Under the pieces are notes generated by a model. It was not told the origin of the DNA. It saw nothing but the letters and a program-made list of their open reading frames with translations, and ran no database searches. A program made the position numbers and the translations under genes. A stretch of DNA of 64,000 nucleotides, from positions 617,529 through 681,528 of the forward strand of contig NZ_JACHON010000001.1 of the NCBI RefSeq assembly GCF_014206945.1. The letters run 5' to 3'. Shown in pieces: positions 57,033 to 64,000 of this stretch. The DNA comes from Gracilibacillus halotolerans (GTDB lineage Bacteria > Bacillota > Bacilli > Bacillales > Amphibacillaceae). Each line of letters opens with the position of its first letter. Within the stretch, counting starts at the first letter, position 1.

Positions 57033-57944
57033 ATGCGTCGTAAAATTATCATCACCACTTTAGCACTTATGTTTCTCATCACCGCTGTAATTTATGCAGA
57101 AGAAGCTACTATTATAGGAGATAACCTAAATGTCCGTTCAGGTCCTGGTACAGAATATGATGTAATTCATCAAGTGAATACCGATGAAACGTATACTATT
57201 TTGGAACAATCAGAGGAATGGATAAAAATTGATTTAAATGATGGAGAAGGCTGGGTTCATAATGATTTTATCGAAGTATCAGAAAGTAGCACAGACGAAC
57301 CAAGTATAGATAGAGCGACGCAGGAGGAAGCTACAAATGAGGAGAAAACAAACGTTTCCGAAAATACATATAGTAAACAAAAAGATAGCGAATATCCCTA
57401 TTCTCTCACCGGTAAAGTAATTGTACTTGATCCAGGACATGGAGGGAGAGATGTAGGAGCAATTGGTGTATCCACTAATGTAGAAAGCGATTATACTTTA
57501 AAAACGGCTAATGTATTAAAAAGGATGCTGGAAGAACACGGAGCAACGGTTGTATTAACTCGAGATACTGATCGTTATGTTCCCCTTACAAGCAGGAGTA
57601 GTTTATCAAATATGCAAAATGCGGATGTTTTTATGAGCATTCACTATAACAGCACACCTGAACACCCTTCAGCGAGAGGAATTGGCACCTATTATTACAA
57701 CGAACGTGATCAATTATTAGCAAGCTATGTACAAGAAGGTCTTATAGGTTATACGGGTTTTAGAGATAGAGGAATTCATCAAGAGAGCCTACAAGTATTA
57801 AGAATCAATCATCGCCCAGGATTACTTCTTGAATTAGGATTTATCTCAAATGAGGAAGAAGAGCGTGAAGTTGGAACCCATGCTTTTTTAGATGCAGCTA
57901 GTCGAGGAATTGTTCAGGGCCTCTATCGCTATTTCGCTCATTAA
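57033..57944 (+). CDS. N-acetylmuramoyl-L-alanine amidase with SH3b domain (YrvJ-like)
   Basis: The 303-residue exported protein has a signal peptide (1-22), one SH3b domain (about 25-82, with NLNVRSGPGTEYDVI), a polar linker, and an Amidase_3 domain (about 118-300) with VLDPGHGGRDVGA (zinc His), ESDYTL (zinc Glu), SIHYNS (zinc His) and LLELGFISNEEEE (catalytic Glu). It cuts the glycan-peptide bond of the wall. It has one SH3b domain where B. subtilis YrvJ has several. The ATG at 57033 follows GGAGG. Confidence 0.93.
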   Translation: MRRKIIITTLALMFLITAVIYAEEATIIGDNLNVRSGPGTEYDVIHQVNTDETYTILEQSEEWIKIDLNDGEGWVHNDFIEVSESSTDEPSIDRATQEEATNEEKTNVSENTYSKQKDSEYPYSLTGKVIVLDPGHGGRDVGAIGVSTNVESDYTLKTANVLKRMLEEHGATVVLTRDTDRYVPLTSRSSLSNMQNADVFMSIHYNSTPEHPSARGIGTYYYNERDQLLASYVQEGLIGYTGFRDRGIHQESLQVLRINHRPGLLLELGFISNEEEEREVGTHAFLDAASRGIVQGLYRYFAH

Positions 57945-57946
57945 TA

Positions 57947-58062
57947 AAAAAAGCTCTAGCGCCTTTTTCACCCCCGACAAGCTTAAGTAAGGCTTGACGT
58001 GGCGTTCTTTGCCACAGAATAGCATTACTTAAGACCTCGAGGGGGTAGGCGATAGAGCTAGA
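57947..58062. repeat. Palindromic intergenic repeat, full copy
   Basis: About 116 bases with inverted ends: AAGCTCTAGCGCC against GGCGATAGAGCT, then CACCCCCGA against TCGAGGGGGT, and CTTAAGTAA against TTACTTAAG around a central GTGGC/GCCAC hairpin. It is like palindromic repeats I have seen between genes of many Bacillaceae; origin and role are unknown. It is far GC-richer than its surroundings. Confidence 0.75.
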
Positions 58063-58072
58063 CAAATAAAAG

Positions 58073-58135
58073 AAAAAGCTCTAGAGCCTTGTTCACACCC
58101 GACATGCTTAAGTAAGGCTTGACGTTGGTGTGACG
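58073..58135. repeat. Palindromic intergenic repeat, half copy
   Basis: A second copy of the left half: AAAAGCTCTAGAGCC, CACACCCGACATGCTT and AAGTAAGGCTTGACG, with a few changes. The right half is missing. It lies 10 bases after the full copy in the same orientation. Confidence 0.7.
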
Positions 58136-58172
58136 TCAATATTATTTGTAAATTCTATATCTATTAGCCATT

Positions 58173-58223
58173 AAAAATAGGCTCTCTGCTTGATAACACT
58201 GCAAGCTAGATGAGCCTATTTTT
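58173..58223 (-). terminator. Terminator of dtd
   Basis: AAAAATAGGCTC pairs with GAGCCTATTTTT (12 bp) around a 27-base loop. The flanking A/T runs make it usable on both strands. Confidence 0.8.
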
Positions 58224-58227
58224 GCTT

Positions 58228-58674
58228 TTATTTATCTGTTGAATCTAATAAAATGGTAACAGGTCCAGCGTTTGTTAGTGAAACATCCATCATCGCACCA
58301 AATTGGCCTGTTTCTACATGTATACCTTCTAGACGTAGTTTCTCATTCCACTTTTCATACATTTCCTCGGCAAAATCAGGTTTAGCCGCCTGCATAAAAT
58401 TAGGTCTTCTCCCTTTCTTGCAATCCCCGTAAAGGGTAAATTGAGAAACGGAAAGAATGCTTCCACCAACATCCTTCAAAGATAGATTCATTTTATTATT
58501 TTCATCTTCAAAAACACGTAAGTTTACCGTCTTATTAACTAGATAATTTATATCTTCTTCTGTATCATCATGCGTCACCCCAACTAGAGCGACAAAGCCA
58601 TGTTTAATTTTTCCTACTGCATTCCCTGACACGGTCACTTCCGCAGCTGTCGTTCGTTGCAACACTACTCTCAT
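58228..58674 (-). CDS. dtd: D-aminoacyl-tRNA deacylase
   Basis: The 148-residue protein has [17 protein letters not shown] and the cis-Pro motif [11 protein letters not shown] that reads D-chirality. It removes D-amino acids from tRNA. It follows relA by 17 bases, as in B. subtilis (yrvI). Confidence 0.96.
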   Translation of the reverse strand: MRVVLQRTTAAEVTVSGNAVGKIKHGFVALVGVTHDDTEEDINYLVNKTVNLRVFEDENNKMNLSLKDVGGSILSVSQFTLYGDCKKGRRPNFMQAAKPDFAEEMYEKWNEKLRLEGIHVETGQFGAMMDVSLTNAGPVTILLDSTDK

Positions 58675-58691
58675 ATTTATTGCTTTCCTTT

Positions 58692-60881
58692 CTAATGCAA
58701 AGTCCTCTCTACCGTATAGACATCTTGAATTTGCTTCAGACGCTCCACAACTCTACGGAGATGATTGACATTATGAATCAAAATGGTTACATGAATCGTA
58801 GCAATTTTGTTTCGATCTGTGCGTCCATTAACTGCAACAATATTCGTTTTTGACTCATTAATTACTTGTAAAATGTCATTTAATAAGCCACGTCGGTCAT
58901 AGCCTGAGATTTCTAAGTCAACATGATACGCCTTGTTTGAGTTATTGCCTTCCCACTCCACATGAATTAATCGATTCTCTGCTTCTTCCGTAAGCACGTT
59001 TGGACAATCCGTACGATGGACTGAAACTCCTCTACCCTTTGTTATATAGCCAATGATTTGATCACCTGGGACAGGATTACAGCATTTAGATAATCGAACC
59101 ATGACGTTATCAATACCTTCAACTTTTAAACCTGAGTCTGCTTTAGAAGGCTTAGCTGTTCGACCAGAGGCATTAAGTTCTTCCATTTTTTCTTCCATTT
59201 GCTTACTTTGCTCATGTTCTTCACGGATTTTTTCCGTTAAACGAGTGACTACTTGAGCAGCAGTAAGACCATGATAACCGACAGCAGCAAACAAATCCTC
59301 GTCCGTACTAAAATTAAATTTATCCATTGCGATTTGAATATTTGCTTCCGTCAATATATCCTTTGGTTGATAGCCATTTGCTTTAAGCTCAAGCTCTACT
59401 AATTCTTTCCCTTTTGTCACATTCTCATCACGACGCTGTTTTTTGAAGAATTGCTTTATTTTATTCTTCGCTTGAGAAGTTGGGGATAGTTTCAGCCAAT
59501 CTTGCGATGGGCCATAGGAATGCTTAGAAGTCATTACTTCTACAATGTCTCCATTCCTTAGTCGGTAATCGAGTGGCTCCATTTTACCATTAATCTTCGC
59601 ACCAATTGTATGGTTACCAATTTCAGTATGGATTTTATAAGCGAAGTCAATCGGTACAGAACCACGAGGTAACTCAATGACATCCCCTTTCGGCGTGAAG
59701 ACATACACCATATCAGAGAAAAGGTCGACCTTCAATGATTCCATAAATTCTTCTGCATCATCAGCGTCATTCTGCCATTCGAGAATTTCACGGAACCATG
59801 CAAGGCGGTCTTCGTTACTTTGTTTGATTCTTTTTCCCTCTTTATAAGCCCAATGTGCTGCTATCCCGTATTCTGCAATTTCATGCATTTCTCGTGTTCG
59901 TATCTGAACTTCAAGTGGAGAACCTTTTGGTCCAATTACCGTCGTATGAAGTGACTGGTACAAGTTTGGTTTAGGCATTGCTATATAATCTTTAAAGCGA
60001 CCAGGCATAGGTTTCCAGCAAGTATGGATGATGCCTAACACAGCATAGCAATCTTTAATACTTTTCACTAAAATACGGACAGCTAGCAAATCATAAATTT
60101 CATTAAATTGCTTCTTTTGTAGCATCATTTTTCGATAGATACTATAAAGATGCTTCGGTCGTCCTGATAAATCAGCTTCAATTCCTACGTCATTTAACTG
60201 CTTTTGCACTTGTTCCATAACCTCTTCGATGTACATTTCTCGTTCTTCACGTTTTTGTTTCATCAAATGTACAATTCGATAATACTGTTGAGGATTTAAA
60301 TAACGTAATGCTGTGTCTTCCAGCTCCCATTTAATTGCGGATATACCTAAACGATGTGCTAACGGAGCAAAGATTTCTAATGTTTCATTGGATATTCTTC
60401 TTTGTTTCTCCGGTGGTAGATGCTTGAGCGTTCTCATATTGTGTAAACGATCAGCAAGTTTAATTAAAATGACACGGATATCTTTTGACATCGCAATAAA
60501 CATTTTACGATGATTTTCTGCCTGTTGAGCTTCTTTGGACATATATTTAATTTTACCGAGCTTTGTGACACCATCGACAAGCATTGCTACTTCTTCGCTA
60601 AAGTTAGTAGAAAGATCTTCAAGCGTAACATCCGTATCTTCAACAACATCATGAAGAAATCCTCCAGCAATAGTTTCAGGGTCAAGTCTTAGATTGACTA
60701 GTATGCCTGCAACTTGCACAGGATGAACAATATAAGGTTCACCTGATTTACGGAACTGTTCCTTGTGCGATTCTTTTGCGAAGTCATAAGCATATTTAAT
60801 AAACTTAATATCTTCATCATTTAAGTATTCTGCTGCTTTTTCGAATATATCATTTGGCTCTAAAACGATATCTTTTGCCAT
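58692..60881 (-). CDS. relA: Bifunctional (p)ppGpp synthase/hydrolase Rel
   Basis: The 729-residue protein has an HD hydrolase domain ([25 protein letters not shown]), a synthase domain ([11 protein letters not shown]-like [19 protein letters not shown]), TGS ([17 protein letters not shown]), a zinc-finger-like region ([13 protein letters not shown]) and a C-terminal ACT domain. HD residues are intact, so both activities are expected. It controls the stringent response. Confidence 0.97.
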   Translation of the reverse strand: MAKDIVLEPNDIFEKAAEYLNDEDIKFIKYAYDFAKESHKEQFRKSGEPYIVHPVQVAGILVNLRLDPETIAGGFLHDVVEDTDVTLEDLSTNFSEEVAMLVDGVTKLGKIKYMSKEAQQAENHRKMFIAMSKDIRVILIKLADRLHNMRTLKHLPPEKQRRISNETLEIFAPLAHRLGISAIKWELEDTALRYLNPQQYYRIVHLMKQKREEREMYIEEVMEQVQKQLNDVGIEADLSGRPKHLYSIYRKMMLQKKQFNEIYDLLAVRILVKSIKDCYAVLGIIHTCWKPMPGRFKDYIAMPKPNLYQSLHTTVIGPKGSPLEVQIRTREMHEIAEYGIAAHWAYKEGKRIKQSNEDRLAWFREILEWQNDADDAEEFMESLKVDLFSDMVYVFTPKGDVIELPRGSVPIDFAYKIHTEIGNHTIGAKINGKMEPLDYRLRNGDIVEVMTSKHSYGPSQDWLKLSPTSQAKNKIKQFFKKQRRDENVTKGKELVELELKANGYQPKDILTEANIQIAMDKFNFSTDEDLFAAVGYHGLTAAQVVTRLTEKIREEHEQSKQMEEKMEELNASGRTAKPSKADSGLKVEGIDNVMVRLSKCCNPVPGDQIIGYITKGRGVSVHRTDCPNVLTEEAENRLIHVEWEGNNSNKAYHVDLEISGYDRRGLLNDILQVINESKTNIVAVNGRTDRNKIATIHVTILIHNVNHLRRVVERLKQIQDVYTVERTLH

Positions 60882-61059
60882 TTATTAATCACCTTTTTTT
60901 ATCAACTGTCATTCGAAACGATGTTTTTACCTATCATATCAGAAAATAAGCAATTTTTCCTTAAAATCTATCTATTTCGGCAAAAAAGGGCAAAACAACT
61001 AACAATACATAGTGAATTCTAAATTAATAATGTATCCGCTCATCTAGGAATATCAAAGT

Positions 61060-61143
61060 AAAAAAAAGAGTACTCAGAAATGTGCTGAACCCCTTAAGCT
61101 AGATTTTGGTCTAACTTAAGGGGTGCACATCAAGAGAGCACTC
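61060..61143 (-). terminator. Long nested hairpin terminator of recJ-apt
   Basis: Three stacked stems are separated by small bulges: AGAGTGCTC/GAGTACTCT, TGTGC/GCACA and ACCCCTTAAG/CTTAAGGGGT, followed by a T8 run on the minus strand. It starts at the apt stop. The 84-base length and GC-rich core are unusual for a terminator here. No other feature is seen in 60882-61059. Confidence 0.75.
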
Positions 61144-61656
61144 TTAATATTCCATCAATGTTATTACGTCGTATCCTTCTAACTTATCTCGACCATCAAG
61201 GTAAGTTAATTCCACAAGGAAAGCACATCCAACAACAATACCACCTAGTTGTTCAACTAATTTTATTGTTGCATCAATTGTTCCACCAGTTGCTAGTAAA
61301 TCATCTGTAATAAGAACTCTTTGTCCTTTTTTAATCGCATCTTTATGAAGCGTTAGAACGTTTTCCCCATATTCTAGTCCGTAGTTTACTTTTATTACTT
61401 CACGTGGTAACTTTCCTTCTTTCCTTACAGGAGCAAATCCAACACCAAGCGCATAGGACACAGGGCACCCTACAATAAAACCACGAGCTTCTGGTCCAAC
61501 GACGATATCTATTTCTTTATTTTTTGCGTATTCCACGATTTCATCGATTGCTGATTTAAATGCAGGGCCATTATCCATTAATGTAGTAATATCTTTAAAT
61601 TGTACCCCTTCTTTTGGCCAATCATTTACAATCGTAATATATTTTTTATAATCCAT
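61144..61656 (-). CDS. apt: Adenine phosphoribosyltransferase
   Basis: The 170-residue protein has the PRPP-binding motif [13 protein letters not shown] and [11 protein letters not shown]. It salvages adenine to AMP. The ATG at 61656 follows AAGGAGG and gives the B. subtilis length; the frame upstream overlaps recJ. The start lies 11 bases inside the end of recJ. Confidence 0.97.
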   Translation of the reverse strand: MDYKKYITIVNDWPKEGVQFKDITTLMDNGPAFKSAIDEIVEYAKNKEIDIVVGPEARGFIVGCPVSYALGVGFAPVRKEGKLPREVIKVNYGLEYGENVLTLHKDAIKKGQRVLITDDLLATGGTIDATIKLVEQLGGIVVGCAFLVELTYLDGRDKLEGYDVITLMEY

Positions 61657-63973
61657 ATGCCATTTCCTCCTTGGGCAATTCACTCTCAATTTGTTCGTTT
61701 AACCATTTTTTTAAATCTACATAACTAGAATATAGTAATAATTCCTCTACATCCATTGCTTTTAACTTCTCTTGATAGAGAGTAGACGTTTCTAAATCTT
61801 TTTTGGATGGATTCGGGGTAGGTACGATAACATGATCCTGCTTTGTAACAAAACCAAGCTCATAAAAGACTTGAAACATAAATTTAATCTTATCCAATCT
61901 CCAACCCTTGTATTTCGCTAATTTTGGTGCATCTATTTTATAATCAAAATAGTTTCTTTTTCGAATCAATTGGTATAACCACTTGAATTCTTCTTTCGTT
62001 GGGATACTGTGGAAAAATGCATCGTCAGTTGCTTGAAAACAAACTGTTAATTTCTGAAAGGTTACTTTCTTTAAAAAGTTTTGAAGCTCCAATAAACGTT
62101 TAGGATAATCCAATAAATACAAGTTTTTCACTGGTGCATCTAGTTCATATAACTGACTAGGACTCGAGATAACAGGTATTTGCTCTATGTTCGTATCTTC
62201 TCGAAAAGCAACAAAATAGCTATCCTCTTCATTAGATATTTTTGTATACCAGTTTTTCATTCGACGGTAATCAAATAGCTGCCAGTCGGAAACGGACACA
62301 TCCTTCAAGGATAACTGCGGCTTTTTAATTCCATTCCACTCATTAATAGTTAGTTCGCCGACAACTTCCACTTCCGTAAAAGGTGCTATGCTATCTGTTA
62401 AATGTCCAAAGCCAAAACCTATTCCGTCTATTTCAGCATCTTGGTCATTTAGTTTAAACTTTAAATGATTTTTTGACGCGCCAATTTGTCTCATGTCAGA
62501 AGGTATAGCTACTAAATGAAAGATTGGCTTAGGATTTCCCATGCCATAAGGAGCAAACTTTTCTAATTGCTTTAACATATCTAACGTGATGTCTTTCACT
62601 TCGACCGTTTGATCAATAGAGATTACCGGCTTTGCATCCTCTTCTGAGACAAGCTCGTCGGCAAGTGCGCTTAATTCCTCACGTAATCTATCTATATTCT
62701 CTAGGCTTATCGTCATTCCTGCTGCCATTGCATGTCCACCAAATTGGTCAAATAAGTCTTTCACCTTCATACAATTTTCAAATAGATCAAATGCTTCTAT
62801 ACTTCTAGCGGATCCTTTTGCTTGATTGCTATCTGGTAAAATACTCAGTACAATTGCTGGTTTTCTAAACGTCTCAACTAACCGTGAAGCAACAATTCCT
62901 AGAACTCCTTGATTCCAGCCTTCTTTCGCAATAATTATAACGGAAGAATCTTTATGCTTTGAATCCGTTTCTATCATTTCTTTTGCTTCTTTTGTAATTT
63001 GAGTAACGATTTGCTGACGTTCGGTGTTTAATTCCTGGACATAGCCTGCTAATTCTTCCGCTTCTTCTGGATTATCTGTTAATAACAAATCTACAGCTAC
63101 ATTTGCGTCCTGCAAGCGACCAACAGCATTTAATCGTGGTGCTATTCGAAAACCAATATCCTCTTCTGTGACATCATCTTGTAGCTTGGATGCATTTTTC
63201 AACGCTACTAAGCCGGGCCGTTTAGTTGATTTCAATTGTTTTAATCCATAATGCACCAATATTCTATTCTCGTCTTTTAACGGTACTAAATCGGCAACTG
63301 TGCCAATCGAAACAAGATCTAGTAATTCTTTCGGCACATCGCCTAAAAGATGAGTAGCGAACTTAAATGCGACTCCAACACCGGCTAATTCCTTAAATGG
63401 ATAGTCAGGTGAACATTTTGGATGAATAATTGCATAAGCATTCGGTAATGTTTCTTGTAGTTCATGGTGATCGGTTATAATCACATCTAATCCTAATTCA
63501 TTTGCAATATCAACTTCTTTTACAGCTGCTATGCCATTATCGACAGTTATTATCAATTGAAAACCTTGACGATGTGCTTCCCTAAACGCCTCTTCATTTG
63601 GGCCATAACCTTCCGTAAAACGGTTTGGGATATAGTAGTCACACATGGCGCCTGATTGTCTCAATGCTTCCACCATAACAGCAGTTGATGTTACACCATC
63701 CGCATCATAGTCACCATATACTAGAATACTTTCTCCCTTCTCGATCGCTGTCTTCACGCGCTCCACAGCTTTATCGATGGAATCTAATAAGTTAGAGTGA
63801 TGAAGTGCTGCTAAAGTAGGGTTTAAGAACAACTCTGCCTCCTCATCCGTTGTAACACCTCGCTGATACAGCATCTGCTTAACAATAGGTTCAACTTCTA
63901 GAGACCAGGGCTGTTTCTCTGTATTCTGGTTGTCATTATATGTAAAAATCCATTTTGATTGGCTTGCTAACAT
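61646..63973 (-). CDS. recJ: Single-stranded-DNA-specific exonuclease RecJ
   Basis: The 775-residue protein has the DHH domain ([26 protein letters not shown]), DHHA1 ([11 protein letters not shown]) and the OB fold (about 460-560), plus the Bacillus-type C-terminal extension. It degrades single-stranded DNA 5'-3' in repair. The whole gene is present, beginning at ATG 63973 after AGGGGTGAATTT. Confidence 0.97.
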   Translation of the reverse strand: MLASQSKWIFTYNDNQNTEKQPWSLEVEPIVKQMLYQRGVTTDEEAELFLNPTLAALHHSNLLDSIDKAVERVKTAIEKGESILVYGDYDADGVTSTAVMVEALRQSGAMCDYYIPNRFTEGYGPNEEAFREAHRQGFQLIITVDNGIAAVKEVDIANELGLDVIITDHHELQETLPNAYAIIHPKCSPDYPFKELAGVGVAFKFATHLLGDVPKELLDLVSIGTVADLVPLKDENRILVHYGLKQLKSTKRPGLVALKNASKLQDDVTEEDIGFRIAPRLNAVGRLQDANVAVDLLLTDNPEEAEELAGYVQELNTERQQIVTQITKEAKEMIETDSKHKDSSVIIIAKEGWNQGVLGIVASRLVETFRKPAIVLSILPDSNQAKGSARSIEAFDLFENCMKVKDLFDQFGGHAMAAGMTISLENIDRLREELSALADELVSEEDAKPVISIDQTVEVKDITLDMLKQLEKFAPYGMGNPKPIFHLVAIPSDMRQIGASKNHLKFKLNDQDAEIDGIGFGFGHLTDSIAPFTEVEVVGELTINEWNGIKKPQLSLKDVSVSDWQLFDYRRMKNWYTKISNEEDSYFVAFREDTNIEQIPVISSPSQLYELDAPVKNLYLLDYPKRLLELQNFLKKVTFQKLTVCFQATDDAFFHSIPTKEEFKWLYQLIRKRNYFDYKIDAPKLAKYKGWRLDKIKFMFQVFYELGFVTKQDHVIVPTPNPSKKDLETSTLYQEKLKAMDVEELLLYSSYVDLKKWLNEQIESELPKEEMAYGL

Positions 63974-64000
63974 AAATTCACCCCTGACTCACTTATTATA

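Noticed and set aside
56914-57033. N-terminal extension of the small minus-strand frame next to the amidase
   Set aside because: It is the complement of the amidase upstream region and signal peptide start; the supported TTG start lies downstream.

Overview
The window is chromosomal DNA of a low-GC, endospore-forming Gram-positive bacterium. Complete sigK, sda, an RsfA-type regulator, the comE locus, T-box and S-box leaders and 6S RNA point to Bacillaceae. Gene order follows the Bacillus subtilis comER-yqeG and recJ-alaS-mtnN regions in several blocks. A salt-tolerant Oceanobacillus/Gracilibacillus-like genus is my guess from overall style, not something proven here. No rRNA, tRNA, insertion sequence, prophage or CRISPR array was seen.

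Layout. (1) 1-2761: the competence locus comEC (cut by the window edge), comEB, comEA and divergent comER. (2) 2762-22152: about 19 kb of accessory genes lying exactly between comER and yqeM, which are neighbours in B. subtilis. It carries a phosphoesterase, an RNase H-like protein with a long coiled-coil partner, a type I toxin-antitoxin module, a 1386-residue wall-anchored family 9 pectate lyase, HAD and patatin enzymes, an MFS transporter, a YjcZ-type peptide, an S-box-controlled isochorismatase-fold protein, unknown membrane proteins, a tandem YcxB-like pair and a secreted family 1 pectate lyase. (3) 22153-27811: the yqeG-yqeH-aroE-yhbY-nadD-yqeK-rsfS-yqeM operon and divergent sda, with DnaA boxes in front of sda. 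(4) 28097-33378: an Mrp Na+/H+ antiporter operon with A, C, D, E, F and G but no mrpB. (5) 33586-44469: sigK, mtnN, yrrS, greA, trmR (yrrM), mltG, yrzB, yrrK, ireB-type yrzL, alaS with its T-box, and an AI-2E family permease. (6) 44685-52890: recD2, a TPR protein, mnmA, cysteine desulfurase, cymR, divergent rarA and an RsfA-type regulator. (7) 52951-63973: 6S RNA, aspS, hisS with T-box, a cell-wall amidase, two palindromic repeats, dtd, relA, apt and recJ.

How the genes fit together. The two pectate lyases imply growth on plant pectin. The anchored enzyme would work at the cell surface and the smaller one would be released. Both have cre-like sites, and the large one also has two perfect 16-bp palindromes upstream, so substrate induction plus catabolite control is likely. 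RNA-based control is prominent: two T-boxes, one S-box, one antisense antitoxin and 6S RNA. Sporulation control appears as sigK, the DnaA-linked checkpoint protein Sda, RsfA and sigma-K-like promoters before sigK and yjcZ.
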